Source of the DNA: Axinella damicornis
Lineage: Eukaryota > Porifera > Demospongiae > Axinellida > Axinellidae
Direction of reading: 5' to 3'
DNA: 64,000 bases
Assembly: GCA_963931865.1 (NCBI GenBank)
Contig: OZ007509.1
Span: 13,467,489 to 13,531,488, forward strand
Below the pieces are notes generated by a model. It made no database searches. It was given only the letters and a program-made list of their open reading frames with translations, and had not been told where the DNA came from. The translations under genes were made by a program, and so were the position numbers. Of the stretch, positions 46,816 to 58,800 are shown one piece after another. Position 1 is the stretch's first letter; each line of letters opens with the position of its first letter.

Positions 46816-49800
46816 ATGTGCGGTATTTGGGCAATATTTGGTGCGAAGGAAGACGTTAAACAGCTGTGCGCCCAGTGCATGAAAATTTCCCACAGGGGAC
46901 CAGATGCATTCCGCGTCGAAACTGTTCCTGCCTTTCCCAGCTCGTGTCTCGGTTTCCATTGGCTGGCGATCGTCGATCGAACGCACGGGATGCAACCCAT
47001 GAGAGTTACCGCCTATCCTCACCTCTGGTTGATCTACAACGGCGAAATTTACAACCATCGTGACTTGGGCCGCCGTTACAACTTCGAGTACCAGACTCAC
47101 TGCGACGGTGAGGCCATCCTTCACCTATACGCACGGTTCGGAGCAGAGGTCACGGCCAAGATGCTGGACGGGGTGTTCGCCTTCTGCATCGTGGACACCA
47201 AAGCGAGGAAAGTGCATCTGGGCCGAGACGTATTTGGAGTTCGGCCCATGTTTACATTCTTTGACAACGGTGAGAGGCATGACAATTTACCTAGACAGGG
47301 TTTCATCTACTGGGGGGGGGGGGGGGGGCAGGGGGGAAGCTTCCCCCCCAAACAGTCTAGCTTCCCCCCCAAAGAAGAGATTGACTATATCATTACATCA
47401 TAGGTAATACCATATTAGGACTCAGATTAATTAACCTCAAAACATTTTGCACGGCACTTGCCACTACTTCCCCCCCAAACATTTTTTCTAGATGAAACCC
47501 TGCTAGAAGTACACTCTGCAACTAGCTAGTCCTTGAAAGGAGCCTAACGGTGCCCATGTAAACAATTTTGGAAATGCTAGCATTTACGCAGAAGTTTGAT
47601 TCCAAGGGGTCGTACATACAATGGCATAAAAATTTAATAAGTCTTTTTGTCTTGCTGTATAATGGCAAAATTTTATGCCAAACTTGTCTTGCTGTATAAT
47701 GGCAAAATTTTATGCTGAACTTGTCTTGCTGTATAATGGCAAAATTTTATGCTGAAACGTCGTGCATAAAATTCCCTCGTGTACATTTTGCACAGTATCA
47801 TAAAGGCAAAATTTTATGCCAACTGCTTTAATTAAAGGGTCTCACCCTAATTGGGTTAATTAAATGGACATACCCATTTTGTGAGCCCAGTTTGAATGTG
47901 AAGGTTGGCATAAAATCTTGCCTTGGTGTTTCCACACAACGGTGAAATTTTTATGCCAACTGCTTTAAGGTTACGGGATCCCCGCGCGGTGGGCGTGGCC
48001 AGACAATTTGTTCAACCCCATTTTTCTCGCACAGAAAGTAAGCTAGCGAAATCAAACTTACTCGACACAAAGCAGGGAGGGTAGTCAACATGCAGACCAA
48101 ACATCATTACAGCAGCTCACACTGTAGCCGTCGTACGCTGGTTAAATCGATTCCAGCAAACTATTCACCAAAAATTTCCAGTGCGAAGACCGCCAGCAAC
48201 TCGATTCTACTGTTGGGAGACACGCCATAGGAAGCTCTAGGGCGGGACGGAAGCGTTTTGTGGCTGGGTTGAACTGTCTTCGAAAGAACGACCCTTGAGT
48301 ACAAATAACCGCCATCTTGATTCCTGTCTTTGGAATACAGCGTCGAATAACTTCGGAACGGTCATCAGCATTTATAAAAACGCTTCGTCCGGCCCTTTCT
48401 ATACTGTTCGTGCCTATTTCAACACGGTCTTCCAAGTCCAAGTCGGATCACACGGCTTTGTTTTTGGTGACAAAAAACTATGAAATAGCGCTTAATTAAG
48501 TATACAGTGCGCATATCCGCGCGCAGGGATCCCGTAACCTTAAGGTTACGGGATCCCCGCGCGATGGGCGTGGCCATACAATTTGTTCAAGCCCATTTTT
48601 CTTGCACAGAAAGTATGGTAGTGAAATCAAACTTTCTCGACACAAAGCAGGTAGGGTAGTCAACATGCAGACTAATCATCATTACAGTAGCTCACACTGT
48701 AGCCGTTGTACGCTGGTTAAATCGGTTCCAGCAAACTATTCGCCAAAAATCTCCAGTGCGAAGACCGCCAGCAACTCGATTCTACTGCTGGGAGACACGC
48801 CATAGGAAGCTCTAGGGCGGGACGTAAGTGTTTTGTGGCTAGGTTGAGCAGTCCTTGAAAGAACGACTCTTGAGTGCGAATAACCGCCATCTTGACTCCC
48901 CTCTTTGGAATACAGCGTCGTATAACTTCGGAACGGTCGTCAGTATTTACAAAAACGCTTCGTCCGGCCCTTTCTATACAGTTTGTGCCTATTTCAATAC
49001 GGTCTTCCAAGTCCAGGTCGGATCACACGGCTTTATTTTTGGCGACAAAAAAACTATGAAATAGCGCTTAATTAAGTATACGGCGCGCGTATCCGCGCGC
49101 AGGGATCCCGTAACCTTAATGAAAGGGTTTCACCCTATTTGGGCTAATGTAACTCATCTTGTGAGCCCTGTTTGAAAGCAGGTTGGAAGGGAAACTATGA
49201 TGTAAAGGGTGTCCCCAATTGGATTAATTAAAGGGGCATACTAACAGTTTGAATACAGGTCACATTGAATTGATTACGGCGAACAACATACTATACCAAT
49301 CAGCATATAATAAATAGAAGCATAATAAAAGGGTAATCGTAATCATGGAAGATTGAGTGGTTGGACTGGATAATGATGAATGAATAATGGAAGAGTAGCA
49401 GTGGATAAACTCAGTCAAATCAGACGGACATCCTTATCGGGAACTTGATTGTGCAATGTTGGCATCCAATCGAGCAATCCAGTTCCCCGTCTTAACGTTG
49501 AACTCTATCAATGTTCCCTTATACCTAGCCTCGTTCCCAGGCCCGAGACCATCATTGTACCTAACTTCAACACGTTGACCTATTCCTTTGAAAGTATCGG
49601 TAATCTTGTTAGCTACTCTTGCCCTTGCCTTTTCACACCAGAGGGACTAAATCAGAGACTAAATCCAAATCACTACGGCATTTCTACTGTTATTGAAATT
49701 ACTTCGCTTGTCTGGGGGGACCAAGTTGTGCATCTTGGTCTGAGTCCATGGCCATCTGCTTTTCACGCTGATGCTTCCATGAAGTTGCTGACTTGTGTCG

Positions 49801-52800
49801 ACTCTCCTCAGTCTGGCTTCTATATGTCATACTGCTTTGCTTCTCAGCTGCTAATGCTTTCGCTTTATCAGATGTTCCATGCAAAGATGTGGGGTTTTCT
49901 TGCTTACTGTCCTGGTTTATTCGCTCCACACCATTAGCTATAGTATTTTGTGGAATACCATGCCAATCTGCATACTGGTGAGAAAAAAACCTGAGTAAGC
50001 ATTTGCAATCGGGGAAGGCGTGTCCACCATTCACCCCAGTGTGAAGTCTGACTCCATGCTGCCACAATCTGCTTCTCACCGAGGAGTGCTTCTTCTGTTA
50101 GAGAAACAATGTGCTTTATTTCTGCTACAGAACATTTTTAACTCCTCAGACGTGCATTTGGCAGAGGTCACTGAACGAGCTATTGTGCAGGATGCATCAT
50201 GGCCTCCTTTATGGCTACATATACTGGTATGCTCTGGTCACCATAGTTGCATCTCAGTGCCTCCTCCACTGTGGTGGTCAAAGAATGTACCCACAGCCAC
50301 AAATGTTGCGTAGCTTCACTTATATTATAGATTATAGGTACGTGACTTCGCTTAATTGTTTACCCATCTGTATGTCTGCTGGAGGGCCTATAGTGGTCAA
50401 GCAGTGTAAATGATCTGCTTGGAAGAGCAGCTGCATACACTTCTATAAGAAACTTGACCTAGGATATCTTAACAGGCCTAGTTACTAGGTTTTCCTATCC
50501 GATAGCTACTAACAAGATCAAAGTAGGTTGCACTTGTGTGCTCATTCCTTGATCACCAAGGAGGCACTGAGATGCAACTGAGGTGACCACAGCCTGGTTA
50601 AAACAACCCTTCTCATTTTACAGTGATAGACTCTACTGAGTCTATGATATTCTGTATTCATAGGGGTCGTAAATACAATGGGACTTCTGTCTTGCAAGCT
50701 TGCCCACACCCACCCCCAACTACTGTGCAGCCCTTCTCATGTGATCGAGCTCCTCCCACGTGCACAATTACGAGTTTGTTCCAATGTCAGTGAGTCCCAA
50801 GTACTGCAGCTGCATTCCCATGCTGCACCAATGGTATTCATAGTTCATATGTATAACTACTGCAGTACATACAGAACAGTGTAATGATATTCATGAATTC
50901 GATTGTGATGCTAGAACACGTGCATGATATAAAGTAGGCAGCATAAAATTTCGCCTTTGTGTGGAAACACCAAGGCAAGATTTTATGCCAACCATCACAT
51001 TCAAACTTTAATAACCTAATTAGGGTGAGACCCTTTAATTAAAGCAGTTAGCATAAAATTTTTCCTTTATGATAATGTACAAAATGTACACAAGAGAATT
51101 TTATGCACAACGTTTCAGCATAAAATTTTGCCATTATAGCTACAGCAAAACAAGTTTGGCATAAAATTTTGCCATTATACAGCAAGACAAGTTTGGCATA
51201 AAATTTTGCCATTATACAGCAAGACAAAAATACTTATTTTATGCCATGTTCTGCACGACCATTCCAAGGCTGTCTGACGTTCGTGCTAGTCTGGCATCTA
51301 ACTTGTGGTATGTGGAAATGCATGGGTGATCAATTTCATTTTGATGCACTCGTGAATTAAAGTACTGATGCATGCATAATCATTATGCATGATTCACTCA
51401 TTTTGTCATGATGTCTAGTAGCTTATTTTATATTGACCCATATAGACTGGATTTGAGCTGCATATTTGCGGTTGGTGTACCCACTTTCAATTAAGTTTTC
51501 TCTACCCTTCTCTCTACCCTGACGTCACTCATGTTATAAATTAATTATCCCAGGCCTTTCCGCTTTTCCTGTACTGTAAGCGACGAAAAGCCGGGTGATG
51601 GCCTGGAACAAGGCTAGTCAAGTAGATCAGGTGTAGGAGAAAGGCTGAGACTTCCGCACAGTGTTGGGGACTGCTTAGTTAGTGTCACTGACCAAGACGG
51701 AATGATGTTTGTTTTCTTCTGTTTTGCTTAGGTTGTTAGTTTTGTTGCAAATTTCTCATTCATCCATCCATATTCCTTCATTTCATCCATGTAAATGCAA
51801 ATGCTTAACCGGGTCTGTTTAAAAGCAGACAGCATCCACCATGCACCACAGTTTGAGGATCTAGCTCAAATTAATGGCAGTCTCAGCCATTGCACAAATG
51901 ATGTAGCCTCGTTCCCAGGCCACCTGCCGCTTCGTTTTTATTCGCATACTGTGTGACCTTTGAACCCTTGTCAGATAAGATGGCAGCTTATCTGACAAGG
52001 GTTAACAGGTATACTAACTACTGAATAGCAATATGCATGTAGCCATGCAGCTGCGTGCGTTTCTGCAATCACAATAGAATGTACTATCTTCTTGCCGCTC
52101 ATGAAACGAAGTCTTAATGAGAAGATTTCAGTGTGCACGGGAGTCTTCAAGTGCAGTACACCATGCCCATTGTGTGGGTGTGGTGTTTGGACTGTGAATT
52201 CGCGAACTTTTATCTCATCGAAATGTACTCAAAGAGCAGTTCGCAAAAATTTAGACCCTGCGAAATTTAAGCGCAATACAGACTTATACAGTATTTAATT
52301 ATGCTAGGTCTTCATACTATGTAGATGGGTGGAGCATGGGTAAGTTCCTGCAAATTAGATGAGAGAGATGCATCTAGTAGACTAGTATACAAGTAGCTTC
52401 ACTTGCTTCACTCACTCAGCTACTTCCCCTTCATTCAGCAGTTTTTAACTCACCATACAATATCAAGCATCCAACGATAAACAACATTTTAGGGTTTGGA
52501 TTGTATTTAGGAGTGGTTATGGTAGTAATGAATTCATGCTGACCTGTCTTTTATAGCATAGGTGACTATCTAGCCTCATTCTCAGGTACTCACCTTAAAC
52601 TGAAACAATCGTGTATTGGGAGTGAGAACAACAATGACATCAATGGAAAGAGGTTTAGGTCATTTGAAATTTATGCTCGACTACAATGAAGTGGAAAAGT
52701 CAATTTACAACTAGTTTTGACCACAGTGACAAATATGCTATACCTGTTGTAGTGGCATGGAATTGAGATGACATGTCGGCGATGTACGCAGCATTCTGTT

Positions 52801-54094
52801 AAGGTTTGGTCTCATTGTGCTCTCTACTTGTGCAGGCACACTAGGTGTTTGCTCTGAGGCCAAGGGGCTAACACACTTTGCACAGGGAGAAGGGGTAAAA
52901 GTGAAGCCATTCCTGCCAGGTCACCTTGGAACGTTTGACGTCACACCCGAAGGTCAAGCTGTCATGGTTGAAACCAAGCAATTCCTGAAAATTGGAGGCT
53001 CTGACTTCACCAGCATCTGTACAGTTGACCCCACAAATTACCACAACAATATTCGCCTCTTGCTGAAGGAGGCAGTGAAGAAGCGTCTAATGGCTGACCG
53101 TAGAATTGGATCCTTTCTTTCGGGAGGTTTGGACTCCAGTCTGGTGACGGCCTTGCTTGTGCAGTGCCTTGCTGAAGTGGGATGTGATTATAAGGTCCAA
53201 ACCTTCTCCATTGGAATGGAAGGCAGCCCTGACCTGAAGGCTGCACGGATCGTGGCCAACCACTTGGGGACGGAACACCATGAGGTGCGGTTCACTCTAG
53301 AAGACGGCATTGTTGCTATTCGTGCGGTTATAGCATCAATAGAAAGCTTTGAAACCACAGTCGTCCGTTGCTCTGTGGCACAGTACTTGCTCTCCAAATA
53401 CATCAAAGAAAACACAGACATGACTGTGGTCTTCTCTGGAGAAGGCTCTGATGAGCTCTGCCAAGGCTACATCTACTTCGACCAGGCTCCAACAGCAGCA
53501 GATGGTGATGCGGAATCCCTGAGACGGCTGCACGATCTCTACCTTTATGATAACCTGAGGATTGACCGGACAACAGCCGCTCATGGACTGGAGGTCCGTG
53601 TCCCCTACCTCGACAAGTTCTTTACTTCCTACTATCTTTCCATCCCACCTGAGGAGCGACAGCCACAAGGCGGCATAGAGAAGCACCTTTTGAGGAGTGC
53701 CTTTGCTAACACTGGTCTTCTGCCAGATGAGATCCTGTGGAGGCCAAAAGAATTATTCAGCGATGGTGTGTCTTCAATGAAGAGGTCATGGTTCAAGATG
53801 CTGCTGGAGTACTTTGAGAATAAGGTAGGTTGGGAGGGGTATAGAGTGATAACTAATGGTTACTGAGCGGTATGAATTACATTTCAGATCTCGGATGAAG
53901 CATTCGCTACTGTTGGTGACCGTTTTCAGGATGGACCTACACCGAAGACAAAGGAGGCCTACTACTACCGGCAAACTTTTGATGAGCTGTACCCTGGTTG
54001 TGGCCATCTGATACCTTACTACTGGTTGCCGAAGTGGGTTGATGCAAGTGACTCATCAGCCAGGGTCTTGTCAAACTACAAGTACCCTGAATAG
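46816..54094 (+). CDS. ASNS: Asparagine synthetase (glutamine-hydrolysing), three exons
   Basis: Exons 46816-47269, 52836-53824 and 53888-54094 (donors G|GTGAGA and AAG|GTAGGT; acceptors TTGTGCAG and TTTCAG; phases 1 and 0) give 1650 nt, 549 residues and stop. It makes asparagine from aspartate, ATP and glutamine in the cytosol. The start MCGIW supplies the Cys2 nucleophile of the glutaminase domain. ISHRGPDAF, YNGEIYNHRDL and DGVFAFCIVD are family signatures. The synthetase domain has the pyrophosphate loop SFLSGGLDSSL (about residue 247) and VFSGEGSDELCQGY. Length fits animal ASNS (about 560). Intron 1 is 5.6 kb and full of repeats; intron 2 is only 63 bases. A read-through of intron 1 ends in poly-G-derived glycines and is not coding. 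Confidence 0.95.
47284..47507. mobile_element. Poly-G element with AGGGTTTCATCTA ends
   Basis: The left end CAGGGTTTCATCTA is followed by about 17 G. The right end is the complement CTAGATGAAACCCTG, preceded by CCCCCCAAAC. It starts 14 bases after the ASNS exon 1 donor. Relatives with the same word next to a G run lie near 16230, 33105 and 34345. Confidence 0.65.
47603..47964. repeat. Left arm of a large inverted repeat
   Basis: The reverse complement recurs at about 50935-51270. It contains three 36-base tandem units holding TCTTGCTGTATAATGGCAAA and several GGCAAAATTTTATGCC palindromes. The 3 kb between the arms contains two TTAA elements. Confidence 0.8.
47969..48539. mobile_element. TTAA-flanked element, first of a head-to-tail pair
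   Basis: 571 bases with perfect inverted ends GGTTACGGGATCCC, between TTAA at 47965-47968 and 48540-48543. A minus-strand frame (48441-48142, 99 codons) starts MDLEDRVEIGTNSIERAG and is conserved in the neighbour. Confidence 0.88.
48544..49115. mobile_element. TTAA-flanked element, second of the pair
   Basis: 572 bases in the same orientation as the first. It shares the central TTAA and ends at TTAA 49116-49119. Overall identity with the first copy looks like roughly 90 percent by eye. The minus-strand frame (49010-48717, 97 codons) keeps the same protein with scattered replacements. Function unknown. Confidence 0.88.
49120..50930. other. ASNS intron 1, no gene established
   Basis: A lone TAGCCTCGTTCCCAGGC terminus lies at 49527-49543 without a partner. 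The frame at 49990-50230 (+) (SASHRGVLLLLEKQCALFLL.., to a CTG|GTATGC word) and an overlapping minus frame at 49699-50079 look moderately protein-like. I cannot name either or choose between them. Confidence 0.35.
50935..51270. repeat. Right arm of the large inverted repeat
   Basis: Reverse complement of 47603-47964, with three GGCATAAAATTTTGCCATTA units. The outer edges (GATTCCAAGGGGTCGT on the left, complement CCTTGGAATGGTCGTG on the right) also match. Confidence 0.8.
51498..51615. mobile_element. Single right end of a TAGCC foldback element
   Basis: It contains TTTTCTCTACCCTTCTCTCT, TGACGTCAC and CGACGAAAAGCCGGG, and ends with a variant of GCCTGGAACAAGGCTA. The same words occur in the left arm of the element at 15432. 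No left end is found, so it is truncated. Another unpaired left end is at 51905. Confidence 0.7.
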
Positions 54095-55510
54095 TATTAG
54101 CAGTACTGCTTTCTCTTAGTTCGAACTATTATATAATTATCCTGGAACTTGATGAAACATCCAGCCCTTTGAGATCTGGCCATGGTGGGAGCTAGCCAGC
54201 ATGCCTATATTTGTTCAGGTCCATACACCAAATTAGAGTGTGTGCATGTACAATTGCCAGGGTTATATATATTGAGGGGGGGGGGGGGGGATTAAGAAGA
54301 CAGAAATGTAAATCAAATATTATGGTGAGCTAGGCCTTAATACATGGATCTGAGTATTGTCATGAATGTGCACAATATATCACTAGCTAGAGCCAAAGCT
54401 CTAGCTGATGCATTATAAAGTGAATGAGTGGCGGGTGGGAAGGTGCATGCAGGAATGATAAAAACAAAAACTCAAGATTCATAGAACCAAAGCAAAAGTG
54501 CAAACTATGTAACTCGGGGCACTGGTGCCAACAACTTTTGTACATTCTGATATAAATTAAAATCATGTGCACCACATATTAAAAGAATGAATGATTTGGG
54601 ACACCATACAATGATGCAAAGCTTAATGCAAAATCACAATATGGCATAACACAGATCAAGATGTGGCTAGGCTTGAAGTTGTGAGCTACAGCTGTTCCAA
54701 TGTAGCTATAGCAAGTTGAGGATACACTACGCTTCCCACTTCAATTCCATTTTCTTGAATCAGTGCATGCTTGAGTTCATTACGTAGCCAATCACTACAT
54801 CAGGAGGGTGTGTTCCATTGCACATGTCATAAGGGAGATCTGCAGTCAGAGAGAAAGTAAGTTATTCATAGCTTGTACAGTTCAGGACAAACAACAATAC
54901 TTCATAGCTCATTCACATTCCCAGACCACCAGCCAGAAGTAAGCAGGTATGTAGACCCCCCCCCCCCCCCCCCCCCAACCAATTCATTTGCCCTCAAATA
55001 ACCACTGTGAGACTATAGCAACCTTGCCCTGAGGCTGGGTGCCACAGACAACAGAATAAGTTCAAAGTATATAGAAGTAAAGCCTGAGTGACCACATTAT
55101 CCACCTTCCCTGGCCATGCCCTAGTGCACACACTGCACATAGCTACACAGCATGTACACACAGTACACTCACACACACACACACACACACACACATACCT
55201 GTTCGAACTGGGTGAAGTGTGGGCATTGTCAGGAGGTGGTTGCCATGGTAACCTTGTTTGGATCATGAGTCTACCGGCCCAATGATGAAGGTCAATTGCA
55301 TTACACAGAGGATGGTGATCGATGAAGTAGTACAATGTCATGTAGGTGAAACATATGAGTTACACAATGAAGTTGCAGAGAACAAAATAATAATGTAGCT
55401 ACTTTCTGGGTTTGAAATGTGTCTGTGCTGAGATCGATTCCTGCATGCAACACACATCTGGCCTGTGTGAACAGAGAATCTTCAGGCATATGGGACAGGT
55501 ATGCCATAAC

Positions 55511-55548
<38 letters not shown>

Positions 55549-55805
55549 ACCACCACCACCACCACCACCACCACCAGGTGTACCCACATCCAGCCACTGG
55601 GGACTTGTTATTGTTGTAACTGAAGCCACATTATTGCAATCATGATCAGTTTTGTAATGGCACACAAACCACATTTGCACTCACTAATGTGATCACTGAA
55701 ACACAAGACCAATGTTCCTACAAGTCTTGGCACACCAAGGCACTATCCTAGACACAAACTAACCACGCTGTAAAAATGTCTGTGGTGAAGGTGCATGAAC
55801 ATAGC
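54095..55805. other. Intergenic region between ASNS and the death-domain gene
   Basis: No gene. It holds a G run at 54277-54290, a C run at 54957-54976, a CA microsatellite at 55169-55194, and about 33 C followed by ten CAC/CCA triplets at 55515-55576. The two genes converge on this interval. Confidence 0.6.
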
Positions 55806-58800
55806 TCAAGGATTCAACAGGGGAATAATTTGCAGGCGATGACAAATTTGTTCATGTGTGAAAGTCCCTTTCTCCTTCAGTTTCTGGAGCATGGCCAGAG
55901 CTGGCTGTTCCTCACTCCTTATCTGCTCTGTTTCAGTAGCAGTGAAGGAAAGAAGGCAAGCGATTGAGAGCCATTTGTCACCAATGGCATGGGCTAGCTG
56001 CTGGAGAGTGTCATCATCAAGCTCACAGCTAGCAAGACTTGGGTCGAGCAGCCTTCTCTGGAGGTCGACATCTACAAGAGTAAAATTAATGTACATGTAT
56101 CAGGAAAAAATGTTAAGCAAATCACAGTGGCGGATCTAGGGGGGATCTAGGGGTGCGAGCGAACCCCCCTTTTGACCCTTGTTAACATAAACTACTTGTA
56201 ATATTGTATCTGTGGTTGGTAATACCTTAACCGTTCGCGGGCTGAAAGCCTGAAGGCAGACATAGTCTTGAGCTAGCTAGGTTTATGCTGCTACACAATT
56301 TTAATTTTACATCAATTATTTTTGTTCTGTATAATATACGTATAATTAGAAAATAAAGCAATAACGCAGTGTTCAATCGACTGTCCACATACGTGGTTGT
56401 AATCCGTCGATGATGAAAAGAAGGAAGCTAACAGTCCCACACATCGATACTTACTGGTTACTTAGTCAATCTTCTTTGCGTCTGGGAACATGTCCAGAAT
56501 GCGCAGAGATGCTACGAGAGCGCTTCCTGATCACTAAAAAGAACACGTAAAAAAAATTTCCGCGCTTTGCACGGACTGATCGCCACTTCGCAATTCTGCG
56601 CACCGCCGAAGGCGGTGCACTGTGTATGTGCAAGCCGAACCCCCCTTTACAAATTTCTAGATCCGCCACTGAATCAAATACAGAGTCAAGTACAAGCTCT
56701 GTCTTCAGTTCCCAGTCTTTTCTGACTCCCAGAACGTCTTGCACAAAATTGGATCATGAGTTTCATTAATTATCGTAGTCTCATTCTAAGGGAAGAGAGG
56801 CTACCTAACTAGTCTACAGTAGTCATACGTTTCAATGTAACTCACTGAATTGCTGTGATATTCTGTCAGCAATGGTGTTCTCATTCATCTGGTGTAGAGC
56901 GTCCACCAGGGAACTCCAGGAGGGCTTCAGGGTTGGTCTTCTCTCCCATTCCTGCAGCATCACTCTCTTGCATCTCAGGACATTACCAGGGTTGTTGAAC
57001 TCGATCTCCTCCAGTTTTCTGGTAGGTAGACCGAGTTCCAGTCCCAACTGGTACCACCTTCTCACAATGTCCTCCAACTGGTGCATTAGTTGCTTAATAC
57101 CCACGGGAAAGAGCTGATCTGTGAGAGAAATACGATGAGCATTAGAACTACTTTCCTTCACTAGGACCCTGTACCTATAGTATTATCATACTTACTCCAG
57201 ACAGTCTGACTTTGAAGACAAATCAGATCTGAGGATGGTAGAAATCCCTTGCCATCTCTGCTCACTGCACCCTCAGACCCCTTCAAGAGTACTTCCTGAA
57301 CATATCTGGCTTCAAAGAGTTGCAGTTGGTCTGTTTCTGGCAGTGTAGACTGTTTCGGGTCATCAGGAATAACAATGTAAGGATTGGCCTTTAAGACATT
57401 GCAGAATTCAGACTTTGCTTCAACTACCTTCACAACAACCTTTGCCAAGATGTCACCACACTCCACTTCCTGATCACTGCTGCATCTCACCATCACTAGC
57501 ACTGCCCTCTTCTGCTGCACTACCTCTACCACCACTTCAACACCACTTTCCATTAGCCAATGAATCCCATTCTTCCACAGCGTACACTTCCGACTGTACA
57601 CATCTACTATGGCACACCCATCATTCAAATCACTGGGTGTTTTCGGTAGGGCAAAAGTGAAGGCAAGCCTGAGAAGCAAGACGTGGAGAAAACGTGATGG
57701 AAAATAGTCATAAGATCGGTAGCATTCTATGCACCATCCAATACAGCACAAAGAAATGCCGTATGATCGAATCCACTTCACTTTCTCTCTGCTGGTCTGA
57801 AGCAGGGCTGGGAAGAAGAGAAAACTTTTACCTAGACCAATTTCAATCACAGGGATTTCAAGTACCTTGGAAATGATTTGGGGGTCATCTATCTCCTGGC
57901 AATACTGCAGGAGTGTCAGGGAACCTTTCAGGAGAGCAAGAGGGAACTCGGGAAATATGGTCTGTAGTCTAGCACTTGGAATGATGCCAAGGTTGGAAAG
58001 AGAGTCCTCACATTGACGAAATGAAGTGAAAAGCTTCTTTTGCACAGTTGATAAGAACAGAGGAAGATCTAGCACAACCCACTCATCTTCCAGCTGGGAG
58101 CTACATTTGAGAATTAGTACCAAGCCATAGCTTTGTAGCACTGTGAGGTATGAGTGTAGCAGTTCTGCCTCCTGTGGGAGGTAGATGTCACACGACTTGA
58201 TGTGGTTGATAAGATCTTTCACTTGGCATGCAGCTTTCTCTCGGAAATCTCTATCCAGAGTGCCAAGGAGTATGGCAGCACCTGCAGTGAGCTCTGGGAC
58301 ATAAAACAGAGCTGCCATCTGAACTTGATTGATTTGGGCCTTGATTTTCTGCAAGCCTTGAGAGTTGGTTAAGCAGCAATTTAGGGCTACATATCCAAAC
58401 ATTTCCACTGAGGTGTCAGGAAACTGAGAATAAAAAGTTCGTGAGACATCAGTGAAGATCTCACTAAGAATTTGCTCAGCATCTCTACCTTCTCTTTGTA
58501 GGACATCTGCATGGCTGCCAATGAGGACCACTTGAAGCCTACTGCTACTCACATAGGACAAGAAACTCAGCCAGTAGTAAATGGGATGCGCTGTTTGCAT
58601 TCCCTCAGCAGAAAGTTTGCTGAGGTCAAATACCAAAAGAAAAAGATTTGAAGAATTTCCCATGATCTTCTCTAGGATCGCAGCATGGCTGGAGTAGTAC
58701 TCCTCGTCACCAGCAAAGTCATAAAACACTACCCAACCATAGTCACTGCTCTTGTGAAACACAGGTACAATCCCTGCAGTGTGGGCAGGGACATGCTTCA

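Noticed and set aside
46630..47124. Minus-strand 164-codon frame opposite ASNS exon 1
   Set aside because: Antisense shadow of a well-supported exon.
55301..55680. Proline- and glycine-rich frames on both strands
   Set aside because: Translations of a poly-C and CAC repeat.
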